A DNA stretch of 64,000 nt. Source: GCA-2737725 sp033763995 (GTDB taxonomy: Bacteria; Pseudomonadota; Alphaproteobacteria; Rhodospirillales; Rhodospirillaceae). Positions 42,411 to 53,561 of the stretch are shown in pieces (the first letter of the stretch is position 1; every line of letters starts with the position of its first letter). The stretch is from assembly GCA_033763995.1 (NCBI GenBank), contig JANRJL010000002.1:62001-126000 (forward strand), in the 5' to 3' direction. Under the pieces are notes generated by a model that was not told the DNA's origin, ran no database searches, and saw only the letters and a list, made by a program, of their open reading frames with translations. Position numbers and translations under genes: made by a program.

Positions 42411-42969
42411 GGCGGGCTCCTCACGGCTGTCCGGCCTCGGGCCGGGCGACAATCGATGCCTTTACATAGCACAGGCCCGAACCGGGGCCCAAGGCGCCTC
42501 GCGCGTTGGGCCCGGCCGGCAGTCCGTCGCATATCCGCCTTCGCGCCACGACCCGTCCAAACGCCGGGCTGACCGCTCGCTCGGAAAAGCCCCCCTTGGA
42601 ATATGGCCGCGCAAAATTTTCGCGCGAGCCATCGAAAATGGCACAGATTTGCGCGCAACGGTTGCCTGTTCCGCCTGTTATTTCAGGGAGGATTCCAAAA
42701 TAACAGGCGGACTCGCATCGCGAACGAGCACGAATTTGGAAAATTATTCTGTTCGTGGATTGTGGGGATTGTCGGACTTGTGGGGAAAACTCATGCCGGG
42801 CGCGCGTCGCGCCTGTCGCCGATTAGGCACCGTCTCGCCGCGGCGGCGTTTCGCTCGCCGGACAACGCATGTGCGCCGCGATCATCATGAATGGAACATA
42901 GCATAAATGCGCCGGGGAATGAATGCGGGGCGCGGTGTTATCCACGAAACCCACCGATCACAAAACGCC
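42411..42969. other. Intergenic region with palindromic repeat
   Basis: About 560 bp upstream of the Mo-hydroxylase gene and downstream of the sorbosone dehydrogenase-like gene, both leftward. It should hold the Mo-hydroxylase promoter near 42420-42500. Its main visible structure is the perfect CCTGTTATTT inverted repeat at 42674-42707. I see no gene-like frame. Confidence 0.5.
42674..42707. repeat. CCTGTTATTT inverted-repeat element, copy 2
   Basis: CCTGTTATTT (42674-42683) and AAATAACAGG (42698-42707) form a perfect 10-bp stem with a 14-nt loop, preceded by GCCTGTTCCG. Copy 1 is at 10020-10053. Length and flanks match. Confidence 0.8.
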
Positions 42970-44964
42970 TCACGGCGCCATGGCGCAGCGGGTCGTGAGG
43001 TCGGTCAACACCCCGTTGGGGTTGGTCACGATGTGCTGCAGCGTGCCGGTGAAGGCATCGTCGAGCGAGACCACATAATGCTCGGCGGTCATGGTGCTGG
43101 GCCCCAAGCCCTGTTCGATCACGCTGACGGCGGCGCCGAGCACCGCGCCCGGCGGAATCTCGGGGCTGATCCAAATTCCCAACACGCCGCCGGTTGAGGC
43201 GTCGCGCACCGTCAGGCGCGCGCCTTGCGTGCCCGCCCCGGCATTATAGATGCGCACCGTGGAGGGATAGGTCGCGATGCGCCCGGCATGCACGTTGATC
43301 AGCGTGCGCGTGTCGCCGAAAGGCACCGCTTGGCAGTGCGACATGTTCTCGATAAGGCCCGCGCTCGGATTCCACAGCGCGTACTGCACGCCGCCCGCGA
43401 GCCCCGCCGGCGCGGGGCGGAACTCGATCGAGTAGGACCCGGCGCCGCCCGTCGCGATGGCGGGGCTGGCCCCGCTTTCGATCTGGCTGATCTCATACTG
43501 GCGCGCGGACTTCGCCGGGAGCTGAGGGCTGAGCCACGAGCCCAGCACTTGCCCGTCGCCGGCGCGGCGAATCACCAGCGTGACGCTGCCCGGCGACGTG
43601 GAATCGTTGAACAGGCGAAGGAACGAGCGGCCGGCGGGGGATCCCGAAGCAAGCACATTCGTCAGACCGCCGTTGCCGCCGGTGAACGCCACCCGCCAAA
43701 TCACCCGCGCGCCGTCGTCGGCGATCAGCAGCGCGCCGTCGTTGGCCACGGCGACGGCGGCCGGGCGGCCGACGGTCTGGGCGCGGCCCGCCGCGGTCGC
43801 GGTCCAGAAGCCCGAGGCGAACACCGTGTAGTGCCCAAGGGGCCGCTGGTTCTTGAAGGGCACGTAGACGACGTTATAGGCGCGCGGCTGGGCGGCGTTC
43901 CACGACCCGTGCAAGGCGACGAAGGCGCCGCCGCGATAAGCGGCTGGAAAATGCTGCGCGTTGTAGAACGTCATGCCGAGAGCGGATGAGTGCGAGCGGA
44001 ACGCGAGATCGGGCGTCAGCGCCGAGGCCACGCGCGCCGCGGCCGCCGCCGGATTCTGCGCGACAAAATTCGGTTGCGCGTTGCGGCCGATGTAGCTGTA
44101 GGGCCAGCCGTAAAAGCCGCCGTCGGTGACGCGGGTGAGGTAGTCGGGCACCAGTTCGTCGCCCATGCCGTCGCGCTCCTGCACCACCGTATAAAGGTCC
44201 GCCGTGCCCGGATAGAACCCCAGGCCGACGGGGTTGCGCAGGCCTGCGGCAAACGTGCGTTGCGCCGTGGCGGCTCCGGTCTGGGCGTTGAGCGTGAATT
44301 CCTGAATGGTCGCGCGCGGCTCGGCTTCCTCGGCGATGTTGCCAGCCGAGCCCACCGCCACATAAGCGCGATCGCCCGTGGGCGACAGCACGAGATTGCG
44401 CGTCGAGTGCCCCGACGATCCGCCAAGTGCGTTATTCGCGGTCAACTGCACGCGATTGCCCGATGCCGCCGTGGCGCCTGCCGCGTAGGGCACGCGCCAC
44501 AGGGCCTGGGTATCGGCGACATATAAGTGTGTCGAGGTGAGCGCGAGGCCATAGGGCTGGGCATAGCCCGAGGCAAAAGTGGTGGTGAGATCGGCGCGGC
44601 CGTCGCCGTCCGCGTCGCGCAGCAAGGTCACGCGGCCGGAGTTCTGCTCGGCCAGAAAAACGTCACCATTAGGCGCGACGATCAGGTTGCGGGGATGCGC
44701 GAGATTCTGGGCGAAGATGGTCGCGTTGAAACCCTGGGGCACATTGAGCGTGGCGCCCTGGGGCATGGCGATGCCCACCGAGAAATTCGTGGCACTGGGC
44801 GTGGCGTAGGGCGCGGGCAAGGCGCTGGGATCAAAGCTCAGCACCAGGCCCGGGGTCTGCTCGAAGGTTTGCGCCCAGGACGAAATCGTGGCTACGGCTG
44901 CCGTTGCGCATGTCAGCGCCGCCGCGAAGAGAAACCGAGTGAGTTGCCGGGCTTGCTGCGTCAT
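42970..44964 (-). CDS. PQQ-dependent sorbosone dehydrogenase-like exported protein
   Basis: 664 aa from the ATG at 44964 (a GTG two codons earlier is possible). A signal peptide (RFLFAAALTCATAAVATISS) is present. Residues about 70-430 form a beta propeller like soluble quinoprotein dehydrogenases (FNATIFAQNLAHPRNLIVAPN, NLVLSPTGDRAYVAVGSAGN, GLRNPVGLGFYPGTADLYTV, DGGFYGWPYSYIG). The remaining 230 residues are a beta-rich, low-charge extension unlike the usual family, perhaps a carbohydrate- or surface-binding module. It should oxidise a sugar or alcohol in the periplasm. Confidence 0.78.
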   Translation of the reverse strand: MTQQARQLTRFLFAAALTCATAAVATISSWAQTFEQTPGLVLSFDPSALPAPYATPSATNFSVGIAMPQGATLNVPQGFNATIFAQNLAHPRNLIVAPNGDVFLAEQNSGRVTLLRDADGDGRADLTTTFASGYAQPYGLALTSTHLYVADTQALWRVPYAAGATAASGNRVQLTANNALGGSSGHSTRNLVLSPTGDRAYVAVGSAGNIAEEAEPRATIQEFTLNAQTGAATAQRTFAAGLRNPVGLGFYPGTADLYTVVQERDGMGDELVPDYLTRVTDGGFYGWPYSYIGRNAQPNFVAQNPAAAAARVASALTPDLAFRSHSSALGMTFYNAQHFPAAYRGGAFVALHGSWNAAQPRAYNVVYVPFKNQRPLGHYTVFASGFWTATAAGRAQTVGRPAAVAVANDGALLIADDGARVIWRVAFTGGNGGLTNVLASGSPAGRSFLRLFNDSTSPGSVTLVIRRAGDGQVLGSWLSPQLPAKSARQYEISQIESGASPAIATGGAGSYSIEFRPAPAGLAGGVQYALWNPSAGLIENMSHCQAVPFGDTRTLINVHAGRIATYPSTVRIYNAGAGTQGARLTVRDASTGGVLGIWISPEIPPGAVLGAAVSVIEQGLGPSTMTAEHYVVSLDDAFTGTLQHIVTNPNGVLTDLTTRCAMAP

Positions 44965-45061
44965 GGTCACCGCTCAATTGAGACCGTCACGGATCGCGTC
45001 CCCAACCCCCGAAGCTAAACGCCTAACTTATAGCACCGGTTGCCGCCGATGGTCTTGGCCT

Positions 45062-46570
45062 TCAAGGCTTTGGCGCAAGCTCAAGGGTCTCGAACTCGAT
45101 GCCGATGCCGTCGGAGCGCGTTTGGAAATTCACGACCCGGGGCGACAGCCCCGCGATTTGCGAAAACTCCACCAGCCACAGCGCGACGCCGAGGCGGTTA
45201 AACTCGGCCATGACCTCTTGCATCATCCGGGTGCGCTTGGCCGGATCCATTTCCGAGCGCGTGGCGTCGATCAACGGCATCATCGACGGTTCGCAAAAGA
45301 ACGGCGCGCTGTAGGCGCACGAGAACTGGTCCACCGCGCGGATGGGATCGCCCACGCCGATGCTCAGCCAGCCGTTGGAGAAGGCATCGATTCCATCCCA
45401 GTCGCCGTTGAACAGCCGACGCGCATAATCGGGGAAGGTCATGGAGCGCAGTTCCACCCGCACGCCCACGGCGGCCAGGTCTTGCGCGACTTTTTGAAAG
45501 ATCGTGGTGTCGTTGGGCAGCAGCCCGCTGTAAACGGCGATCACCAATTTAAATCCGTCCGGATAACCGGCCTCGGCCAGCATCGCCTTGGCCTTGGCGG
45601 GGTCATAGGGGTACGGCGGCAAATCGGGATTGAATCCCGGCACGCCGGGCACGGTGCCCTGGTTGGCCACGCGCGTGGTGCCGGCGGTGATTTGCGACAC
45701 AATCGACTCTTTATCGACGGCATAGTTGAGCGCCTGGCGCACGCGCACGTTTTTCAGCGGCGCGTTGTCGTCCTCGCGCACGGTGCGATAGGCGATGGAC
45801 AGCACGCTCATGACCGGCATCACGCGCACCGCGTAACCCGCGGCCGTGACCGGCTCGATGTCGTCGGGGCCCAGGCCCGAGGCGATGTCGACGCGGTCGG
45901 ACATGAGCGCTTTCACGCGCGCCGTTGCATCCGTGATGATGCGGGTCTCGATGTCGGTGAGCTGGCGCGATTTCCGCCACGACGTGGGCACCATCGTCAG
46001 TTTGTGTCCCGCCGCGCCCCACTCGACGATGCGAAAGGGGCCGGTGCCGATGGGATTCTTGGCAAAGGCCTCGGGCCCCGTCTCGGCCCAGGCCTTGGGC
46101 GCGGGAATCGGCACCATGCTGAGCCGCCGCATGAGGATCGGATCGGGCTTTTGGGTCGTGACCTCGAGCGTGACGACGTCGCGCGCGCGCGCGCCGGCGA
46201 TGCCCGGCACGTCGAGCGCGCGGGGAAAGCGCTGCACCGGATCGATCAGCGCGTTGATGGCGGCGGCGGCGGCGGCGGCATCGAAGAGCTCGCCGTTGGA
46301 AAACGCCACGCCCGACTTGAGCTTCAAGACCCACGTCGTCGGGTTTTCGAGCGCCCACGATTCCGCCAGCGCGGGTTTCAGCTCGCCCTTGCCCGTGACG
46401 ATGGTGAGCGAATCGTAAAACGCCCACCGCAGGGCCCCGCCTTCGTCGCGCGCGAAGGGCGCGCCGAAGGTAATGGCGGGCGAAAGGGTGGCCCACCGCA
46501 GGCGCGCGGCCTCGGCGGCGGGCGCGAGCACCACACCCAAGCCCAGAATCGCCGCGAGAACGCGCCTCAT
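45062..46570 (-). CDS. Peptide/nickel-type ABC transporter substrate-binding protein (family 5)
   Basis: 502 aa with a signal peptide (MRRVLAAILGLGVVLAPAAEA). Typical SBP_bac_5 features are ALAESWALENPTTWVLKLKSGVAFSNGE, GTGPFRIVEW and VRVRQALNYAVDKESIV, followed by YDPAKAKAMLAEAGYPDGFKL. It binds a peptide or similar ligand in the periplasm. Its ATG overlaps the methyltransferase stop by 4 bp. No permease or ATPase gene is nearby. Confidence 0.85.
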   Translation of the reverse strand: MRRVLAAILGLGVVLAPAAEAARLRWATLSPAITFGAPFARDEGGALRWAFYDSLTIVTGKGELKPALAESWALENPTTWVLKLKSGVAFSNGELFDAAAAAAAINALIDPVQRFPRALDVPGIAGARARDVVTLEVTTQKPDPILMRRLSMVPIPAPKAWAETGPEAFAKNPIGTGPFRIVEWGAAGHKLTMVPTSWRKSRQLTDIETRIITDATARVKALMSDRVDIASGLGPDDIEPVTAAGYAVRVMPVMSVLSIAYRTVREDDNAPLKNVRVRQALNYAVDKESIVSQITAGTTRVANQGTVPGVPGFNPDLPPYPYDPAKAKAMLAEAGYPDGFKLVIAVYSGLLPNDTTIFQKVAQDLAAVGVRVELRSMTFPDYARRLFNGDWDGIDAFSNGWLSIGVGDPIRAVDQFSCAYSAPFFCEPSMMPLIDATRSEMDPAKRTRMMQEVMAEFNRLGVALWLVEFSQIAGLSPRVVNFQTRSDGIGIEFETLELAPKP

Positions 46571-47124
46571 GGCAGCAACACCGGCTCGATAGTTTTCACG
46601 GCACAGATGCGCTGACGCACGGCCGGGCGCGGTTCGTGCTCGGCGCCGCATTCGTAGGCCACGACGCGCAACGTCGATTTGAAGGCGTCGAACAGTTCGT
46701 CGGGCGCCAGCAGGAAGTCGGGATTGCGCGGGCGGCCCAGCCGCTCGTTGCCCTGCGCGAAGGTTTCCATGATCAGCACGCCCTCGGGGTCCAGGGCCCG
46801 AACATAATGCGGGAAATGCGCGCGGTGGAGGTAGTTCGTCACCACGATGCCGGCGAACGTCCGGTCCGCGAAAGGCCATGCCCCTGTTTCAAGATCGACC
46901 CGGGCGATATCCACATGGGGATCGCCGCGCAAGTCCCCGAGCCCCGCGACATCCACGTCGACGGCCAGCACGCGAAAACCCAGATGAGCCAAGGCCCGGG
47001 TATGGCGGCCATGACCTGCCGCGACATCGAGCACCAGACCGTCGGGCGCGATGAGCGCGGCAAAGCGCAGCACCCAGGCGGAGGGCGCGATCGCGGCGTC
47101 AGTTGGGCGGTCAAAGCTCGGCAT
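46567..47124 (-). CDS. SAM-dependent methyltransferase (class I)
   Basis: 185 aa. The SAM motif reads LVLDVAAGHGRHTRALAHLGFRVLAVDVD (residues about 29-57), and NYLHRAHFPHYVRALDPEGVLIMETFAQGNERLGRPRNP is typical of the Methyltransf_25/tellurite-resistance-like subgroup. The substrate is unknown. It is coupled by ATGA to the downstream binding-protein gene, an unusual pairing, and is divergent from the dipeptidase-like gene 140 bp away. Confidence 0.82.
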   Translation of the reverse strand: MPSFDRPTDAAIAPSAWVLRFAALIAPDGLVLDVAAGHGRHTRALAHLGFRVLAVDVDVAGLGDLRGDPHVDIARVDLETGAWPFADRTFAGIVVTNYLHRAHFPHYVRALDPEGVLIMETFAQGNERLGRPRNPDFLLAPDELFDAFKSTLRVVAYECGAEHEPRPAVRQRICAVKTIEPVLLP

Positions 47125-47264
47125 CGAGATCCATCATGGGGCGTGCTCCGAAACAGCATATTCTTCTATCCGGACGGTTCACATGGAACAAATGGACTCT
47201 TGGGCGGTCGCATTCCCGCCGGGCCCGCGATACGATCCAAGACGATGACCAGGGGATCGGGGCC

Positions 47265-48503
47265 ATGACCAAACATTTGCAGGCGATCGTCGCGACACTG
47301 GCTTTGGCGCTTGCCGGCTGTGCAGCGCCCGCGCCCAGCGATCCGGACGCCAAGGCGTTGGCCATCCACCAGCGCGTCATCACTTTCGACGCCGAGATGG
47401 ATATCCCGCTCGACTTCATGCTGGGCGACAAGGACGTTGGCACCGAGACCAAGATGCAGGTCGATCTGCCCAAGATGGACGCCGGCCACCTGGACGGCGC
47501 GGCCTTCGTGATTTTTGCCCTGCAAAACACCCGCACGCCGGAGAACACCGCCAAAGCCCGCCAGGAGGCCGACACCAAGCTCGCGGCCATCGAAAAAATG
47601 CTCGCCACTTATCCCGAGCGCATTGAATTGGCGCGCCGCGCCGGCGACGTGGCCCGGATCGTGAAACGCGGCAAGCATTTCGCCGTGATTTCCGTGGTCA
47701 ACGCCTATCCCTTCGGCGAAGACATCACATGGCTGAGTGAGTTGTACGGCCGCGGCCTACGCATGGTGGCCTTCAATCACGCCGGCCACAATCAATTCGC
47801 CGACAGCAACCGGCCCCAGGAAAAATTCGGCGACACGGAGAACGAGCAGGGTGGCCTGACGGCGCTCGGCCGGCGCGCCGTCGCCGAAATGAACCGCCTG
47901 GGCATCATTGTCGACGTCTCGCAGATCAGCAGCCAAGCCTTGATGCAAGCGGTCGCGTTGTCCAAGGCGCCGGTGGTGGCCTCTCATGTGGGCGTGAAGG
48001 CCAAGGTCGACACCTCGCGCAACCTCTCGGACGCGGAAATGAAAGCCATCGCGGCCACGGGCGGCGTGGTGCACATCGTCGCGTTTCCCAGTTACCTCAA
48101 GGGCCCGTCAAAGGAACAACAGGACGATCTGGCCGCCATCGAGAAAAGCTTCGGCCTCAAGACCTTCACTGACGCGGGCGCCAAACTGCCGAAGGAGAAG
48201 ATGCCCGAGTTCCAAAAAGCCATGGCCGGGTACCGCGAGCGGTGGGCCAATGCCGGAGCCACGGTGGCCGACATGGCGGCGTCCATCGACTACGCCGTCA
48301 AGCTGATCGGCGTCGATCACGTCGGGATTTCAACCGACATGGAACACGGCGGCGGCGTGATCGGTTACAAGTCCGCCGCCGAGGCCGCCGGATTGACCAA
48401 GGAACTGGTGAAGCTCGGCTACTCCGAACGCGACATCGGCAAGATCTGGAGCGGAAATTTCCTGCGCGCCTGGAACGCCGTGGAAAAGGCGGCGGGGAAT
48501 TAG
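47265..48503 (+). CDS. Membrane-dipeptidase-family lipoprotein lacking key metal ligands (pseudoenzyme?)
   Basis: 412 aa with a lipobox LALAGC (Cys19). It aligns along its length with the intact paralog at 54574-55860. In that protein the metal ligands are H48 and D50 (DTHVD), E152 (IENGYP), H229 (DVSH) and H250 (ASHSG). Here they read E44 and D46 (DAEMD), V145 (VVNAYP), Q220 (DVSQ) and H241 (ASHVG): three of the five are changed. It is probably not a zinc dipeptidase. It may bind rather than cleave, or use another site. It has the same direction as mutA, 83 bp downstream. Confidence 0.8.
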   Translation: MTKHLQAIVATLALALAGCAAPAPSDPDAKALAIHQRVITFDAEMDIPLDFMLGDKDVGTETKMQVDLPKMDAGHLDGAAFVIFALQNTRTPENTAKARQEADTKLAAIEKMLATYPERIELARRAGDVARIVKRGKHFAVISVVNAYPFGEDITWLSELYGRGLRMVAFNHAGHNQFADSNRPQEKFGDTENEQGGLTALGRRAVAEMNRLGIIVDVSQISSQALMQAVALSKAPVVASHVGVKAKVDTSRNLSDAEMKAIAATGGVVHIVAFPSYLKGPSKEQQDDLAAIEKSFGLKTFTDAGAKLPKEKMPEFQKAMAGYRERWANAGATVADMAASIDYAVKLIGVDHVGISTDMEHGGGVIGYKSAAEAAGLTKELVKLGYSERDIGKIWSGNFLRAWNAVEKAAGN

Positions 48504-48586
48504 GTTTGCGCCCTTTTCCAAGGTTTGACGCCCCCGCGCCCCCTGACTAATAAAGAGCCTGGCTGGGCGCAATTGGCGCGGCTGGA

Positions 48587-50653
48587 ATGCTTGGACGGGG
48601 CGCGGCTTTGGCGACTTCAGATTCATCCGAGAACGACCTGCTGGCACTCGCCGCCGATTTCCCGGCGGCCACCGACGAGGCATGGCTGAAACTCATCGAC
48701 AAGGTGCTGGCGGGCGCGCCCTTCGAGAAAAAGCTCGTCAGCCGCACTTACGACGGCATTGCCATCAAGCCGCTCTACACCCGGGCCGACTGGAAAGCCG
48801 ACGCTGGCCTGCCGGGCGGCGCGCCCTTCACGCGCGGTGCGCGCGCGCTGAGCACTTCGCAGATGGGCTGGGACATCCGCCAGGTTCACGGCCATCCGGA
48901 TCCCGAGATCGCCAATGCGCAGATTCTGGAAGATCTTGAAGGCGGGGCCACTTCCATCGTGCTGAAGGTCGACCCCTCGGGCGAGAACGGCGTGGCCGTG
49001 CGCGCGCTCGCGGATTTCGAAGCGGCGCTCAAGGGCGTGTACCTGGACCTGGCCCCCATCGTGCTGGAACCCACGGGGCCGTCGTTGCCGTTGTCGGCGG
49101 TGTTCATGCAGTTGCTGGCCGCGCGCGGCGTGAAACCCGAACAGGTGCGCGGCAACTTCGGCGCCGATCCGCTGGCGAGTCTCGCGGGCTCGGGCAAGTT
49201 GATCGTGGATATGCCCATCGTGCTGGCGCGCATGGCCGACACGGCCGGGTACACGGCCAAAACCTATCCCCACGCGCGCGCGCTCAACGCCAAGTCCGTG
49301 GTCTATCACTCGGCGGGCGCCGGCGAGGCGCAGGAGCTCGGCTGCGTCATGGCCACGGCGGTCGAATACTTGCGCGCGCTCGACAAAGCCGGGCTCGACA
49401 TCGACACGGCCTGCGGCCAAATGGCCTTCACGCTCGCGGCCGATGCCGACCTGTTCCTGACCGTGGCGAAAATCCGCGCCGCGCGCAAACTGTGGGCGCG
49501 CATCGCCGAGGCCTGCGGCGCATCGCCCGAAAAACGCACGGCCCCCATCACCGCGCTGACGGCACCGCGCATGATGAGCATGCGCGATCCGTGGGTGAAC
49601 ATCTTGCGCACCACGGTGGCCTGCTTCGGCGCCGGCGTGGGCGGCGCGGATGCCGTGAGCGTGCTGCCCTTCGACAGCGCCTTGGGCTATCCGCGCGAGT
49701 TGGGCCGGCGCATCGCGCGCAACACGCAGATTATTCTTCAGGAAGAGTCCGGCGTGAACAAGGTCGTGGACGCCGCCGGCGGCGCTTACTTGTTCGAAAC
49801 GCTGACGGATAAATTGTCCGAGACGGCGTGGAGTGTCTTCCAGGAGATCGAGCGCGCCGGCGGCATGGCCAAGGCCTTGATGTCGGGCGTTGTGGCGCAA
49901 AAGATCGCCGCAGTCGCCGCCGAACGCGCCAAGAACCTGTCGCAGCGCAAGGACGCGCTCACGGGTGTGAGCGAGTTTCCGCACATCACCGAGACGCCGG
50001 TGACGGCCGATCATCCCGACATCGCGGCCATCGTGAAGAAACGCGATCAGGCCCCCATGGGCACGGTCACAGGCTTGCCGCAACCGGGCGCGGGCGTGCT
50101 GATGACGGCGCTGGTGAAAGCCGCAGCAAGCGGTGCAAACGTGCTCGCCATGTCCAAGGCGCTGGCGGGCACGCCGATTTCGATGCCGCCCCTGCCCCGC
50201 CTGCGCCTGGCCGAACCTTTCGAGGCGCTGCGCGACATGGGCGACACCTTCAAAGCCAAGTACGGCAAATTGCCGCAGGTTTATTTGGCCAACGTCGGAC
50301 GCATCGCCGACTTCACGGCGCGGGCGACGTTTGCGAAAAATTTCTTCGAGGCCGGCGGCATCGAGGCGGTCATGGGCACGGGCGGCAGCAACTCCGCCAT
50401 CCTGAAGGAGTTCAAGTCCAGCGGGGCCGCCTTGGCTGCGATTTGCGCCACCGACACCGTCTATGCCGAGAGCGCCGCGACCCTCGCCCAAGCCCTGAAA
50501 GACGCGGGCGCGGCCGTGGTTTACCTGGCCGGACGGCCCGGAGACCTGGAGGCGAAATTGAAGGCGGCAGGGGTCGACGATTTCATTTATATTGGCTGCG
50601 ATGCGCGCGCGGTGCTGGAAAACGCGCAGCGCCGCCTAGCCGCTGGCCGCTAG
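48587..50653 (+). CDS. mutA: Methylmalonyl-CoA mutase small (beta) subunit
   Basis: 688 aa. Typical features are KPLYTRADW and PGGAPFTRGARALSTSQMGWDIRQ near the N-terminus, KIRAARKLWARIAEACG, GNTQIILQEE-like sequence (RNTQIILQEESGVNKVVDAAGGAYLFETLTD split over residues 380-410) and a degenerate C-terminal cobalamin-like domain ending DFIYIGCDARAVLENAQ. With the alpha subunit it isomerises methylmalonyl-CoA and succinyl-CoA using adenosylcobalamin. It lies 15 bp upstream of mutB. A promoter likely lies in the 83-bp gap after the dipeptidase-like gene. Confidence 0.9.
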   Translation: MLGRGAALATSDSSENDLLALAADFPAATDEAWLKLIDKVLAGAPFEKKLVSRTYDGIAIKPLYTRADWKADAGLPGGAPFTRGARALSTSQMGWDIRQVHGHPDPEIANAQILEDLEGGATSIVLKVDPSGENGVAVRALADFEAALKGVYLDLAPIVLEPTGPSLPLSAVFMQLLAARGVKPEQVRGNFGADPLASLAGSGKLIVDMPIVLARMADTAGYTAKTYPHARALNAKSVVYHSAGAGEAQELGCVMATAVEYLRALDKAGLDIDTACGQMAFTLAADADLFLTVAKIRAARKLWARIAEACGASPEKRTAPITALTAPRMMSMRDPWVNILRTTVACFGAGVGGADAVSVLPFDSALGYPRELGRRIARNTQIILQEESGVNKVVDAAGGAYLFETLTDKLSETAWSVFQEIERAGGMAKALMSGVVAQKIAAVAAERAKNLSQRKDALTGVSEFPHITETPVTADHPDIAAIVKKRDQAPMGTVTGLPQPGAGVLMTALVKAAASGANVLAMSKALAGTPISMPPLPRLRLAEPFEALRDMGDTFKAKYGKLPQVYLANVGRIADFTARATFAKNFFEAGGIEAVMGTGGSNSAILKEFKSSGAALAAICATDTVYAESAATLAQALKDAGAAVVYLAGRPGDLEAKLKAAGVDDFIYIGCDARAVLENAQRRLAAGR

Positions 50654-50668
50654 GAAAGCGAGAGCGCC

Positions 50669-52864
<2,196 letters not shown>

Positions 52865-52892
52865 GAGCCCATTCCTTGCCTTTGTCGCGATT

Positions 52893-52916
52893 CCTTACTA
52901 ATCTGAAAAAGTAAGG
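52893..52916. promoter_or_regulatory. Inverted repeat before vapB (candidate operator)
   Basis: CCTTACT (52893-52899) and AGTAAGG (52910-52916) form a 7-bp inverted repeat spaced by 10 bases, just upstream of the antitoxin ATG at 52925 and overlapping its AAGGAG site. Autoregulation by the AbrB-type antitoxin is typical of such modules, and this suggests the module has its own promoter. Confidence 0.5.
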
Positions 52917-52924
52917 AGACCGTC

Positions 52925-53212
52925 ATGACCTATGGAACCCTCACGGCCAAGGGCCAAACAACGATCCCGAAGGAGATCCGGGACCAGTTGAACCTCAAGC
53001 CCGGAGATCGGCTGAATTTCATGGTCGACTCCTTGGGCCGGATTCTGATTCGGCCCAAGAACAAATCCGTCACGGCGTTGAAAGGCCTGCTGTACCGGCC
53101 AGGTCAGCGCGCCGTCACGCTGGAAGAAATGGATGCGGCCATAGCCGAGGGAGCAGCGAAGCGTGCTGGGATTGGACACAAACATCCTCGTTCGTTACGT
53201 CGTACGGGATGA
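52925..53212 (+). CDS. vapB: AbrB/SpoVT-type antitoxin (VapB-like)
   Basis: 95 aa. The N-terminal swapped-hairpin domain is clear: GTLTAKGQTTIPKEIRDQLNLKPGDRLNFMVDSLGRILIRPK. The C-terminal part has the toxin-binding region, VTLEEMDAAIAEGAAKRAG. The stop lies 50 bp inside the toxin gene, longer overlap than usual. AAGGAGACC precedes the ATG. Confidence 0.85.
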   Translation: MTYGTLTAKGQTTIPKEIRDQLNLKPGDRLNFMVDSLGRILIRPKNKSVTALKGLLYRPGQRAVTLEEMDAAIAEGAAKRAGIGHKHPRSLRRTG

Positions 53213-53561
53213 CGCGAGGCATCTCGCGCAGGTTGACCGCCTTTTCGAGAGGCGGCTGTCCAAGATCACGCCCGGTTTCGTGAATAGCGTGGTGCTGGCG
53301 GAATTCGTCTGGGTGCTCGAGCGCACATACCGCTTCGCCCGACCGGAGATCGCCGCTGCAGTCGCGGACCTGATCGGCAGCGAGCAAATCGAACTCGAGC
53401 ACGATGCCTGCATCGAGGAAGCGCTCGAGATTTTCACGTCAACCCCGGTCGGCTTCACCGACATCCTGATCAGCCTCATCAACCGGACCCGGGGATGCGC
53501 GACGACGCTGACGATGGATCGGGGTCAGCGCCATCTGAAGACCGCGACGGTGCTTCTATGA
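53163..53561 (+). CDS. vapC: PIN-domain RNase toxin (VapC-like)
   Basis: 132 aa starting at GTG. The PIN acidic residues are visible in LGLDTNILVRYVVRDDARH, SVVLAEFVWVLERTYRF, VGFTDILISLINR and TTLTMDRG. VapC proteins cleave tRNA or rRNA and are inhibited by VapB. Its TGA overlaps the meaB ATG by 4 bp, so the toxin gene sits inside the mut operon and is coupled to meaB. Confidence 0.85.
   Translation: MLGLDTNILVRYVVRDDARHLAQVDRLFERRLSKITPGFVNSVVLAEFVWVLERTYRFARPEIAAAVADLIGSEQIELEHDACIEEALEIFTSTPVGFTDILISLINRTRGCATTLTMDRGQRHLKTATVLL

Noticed and set aside
40395..42572. 725-codon frame opposite the molybdenum hydroxylase gene.
   Set aside because: It mirrors the coding frame of a well-supported gene; its protein is low-complexity and unrelated to any family.
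48504..48586. A possible cobalamin riboswitch before mutA.
   Set aside because: Only 83 bp with no B12-box-like conserved element that I can see, too short for the usual structure.
48623..50491. 622-codon reverse frame over mutA.
   Set aside because: Antisense shadow of mutA with biased composition; mutA is certain from its sequence.
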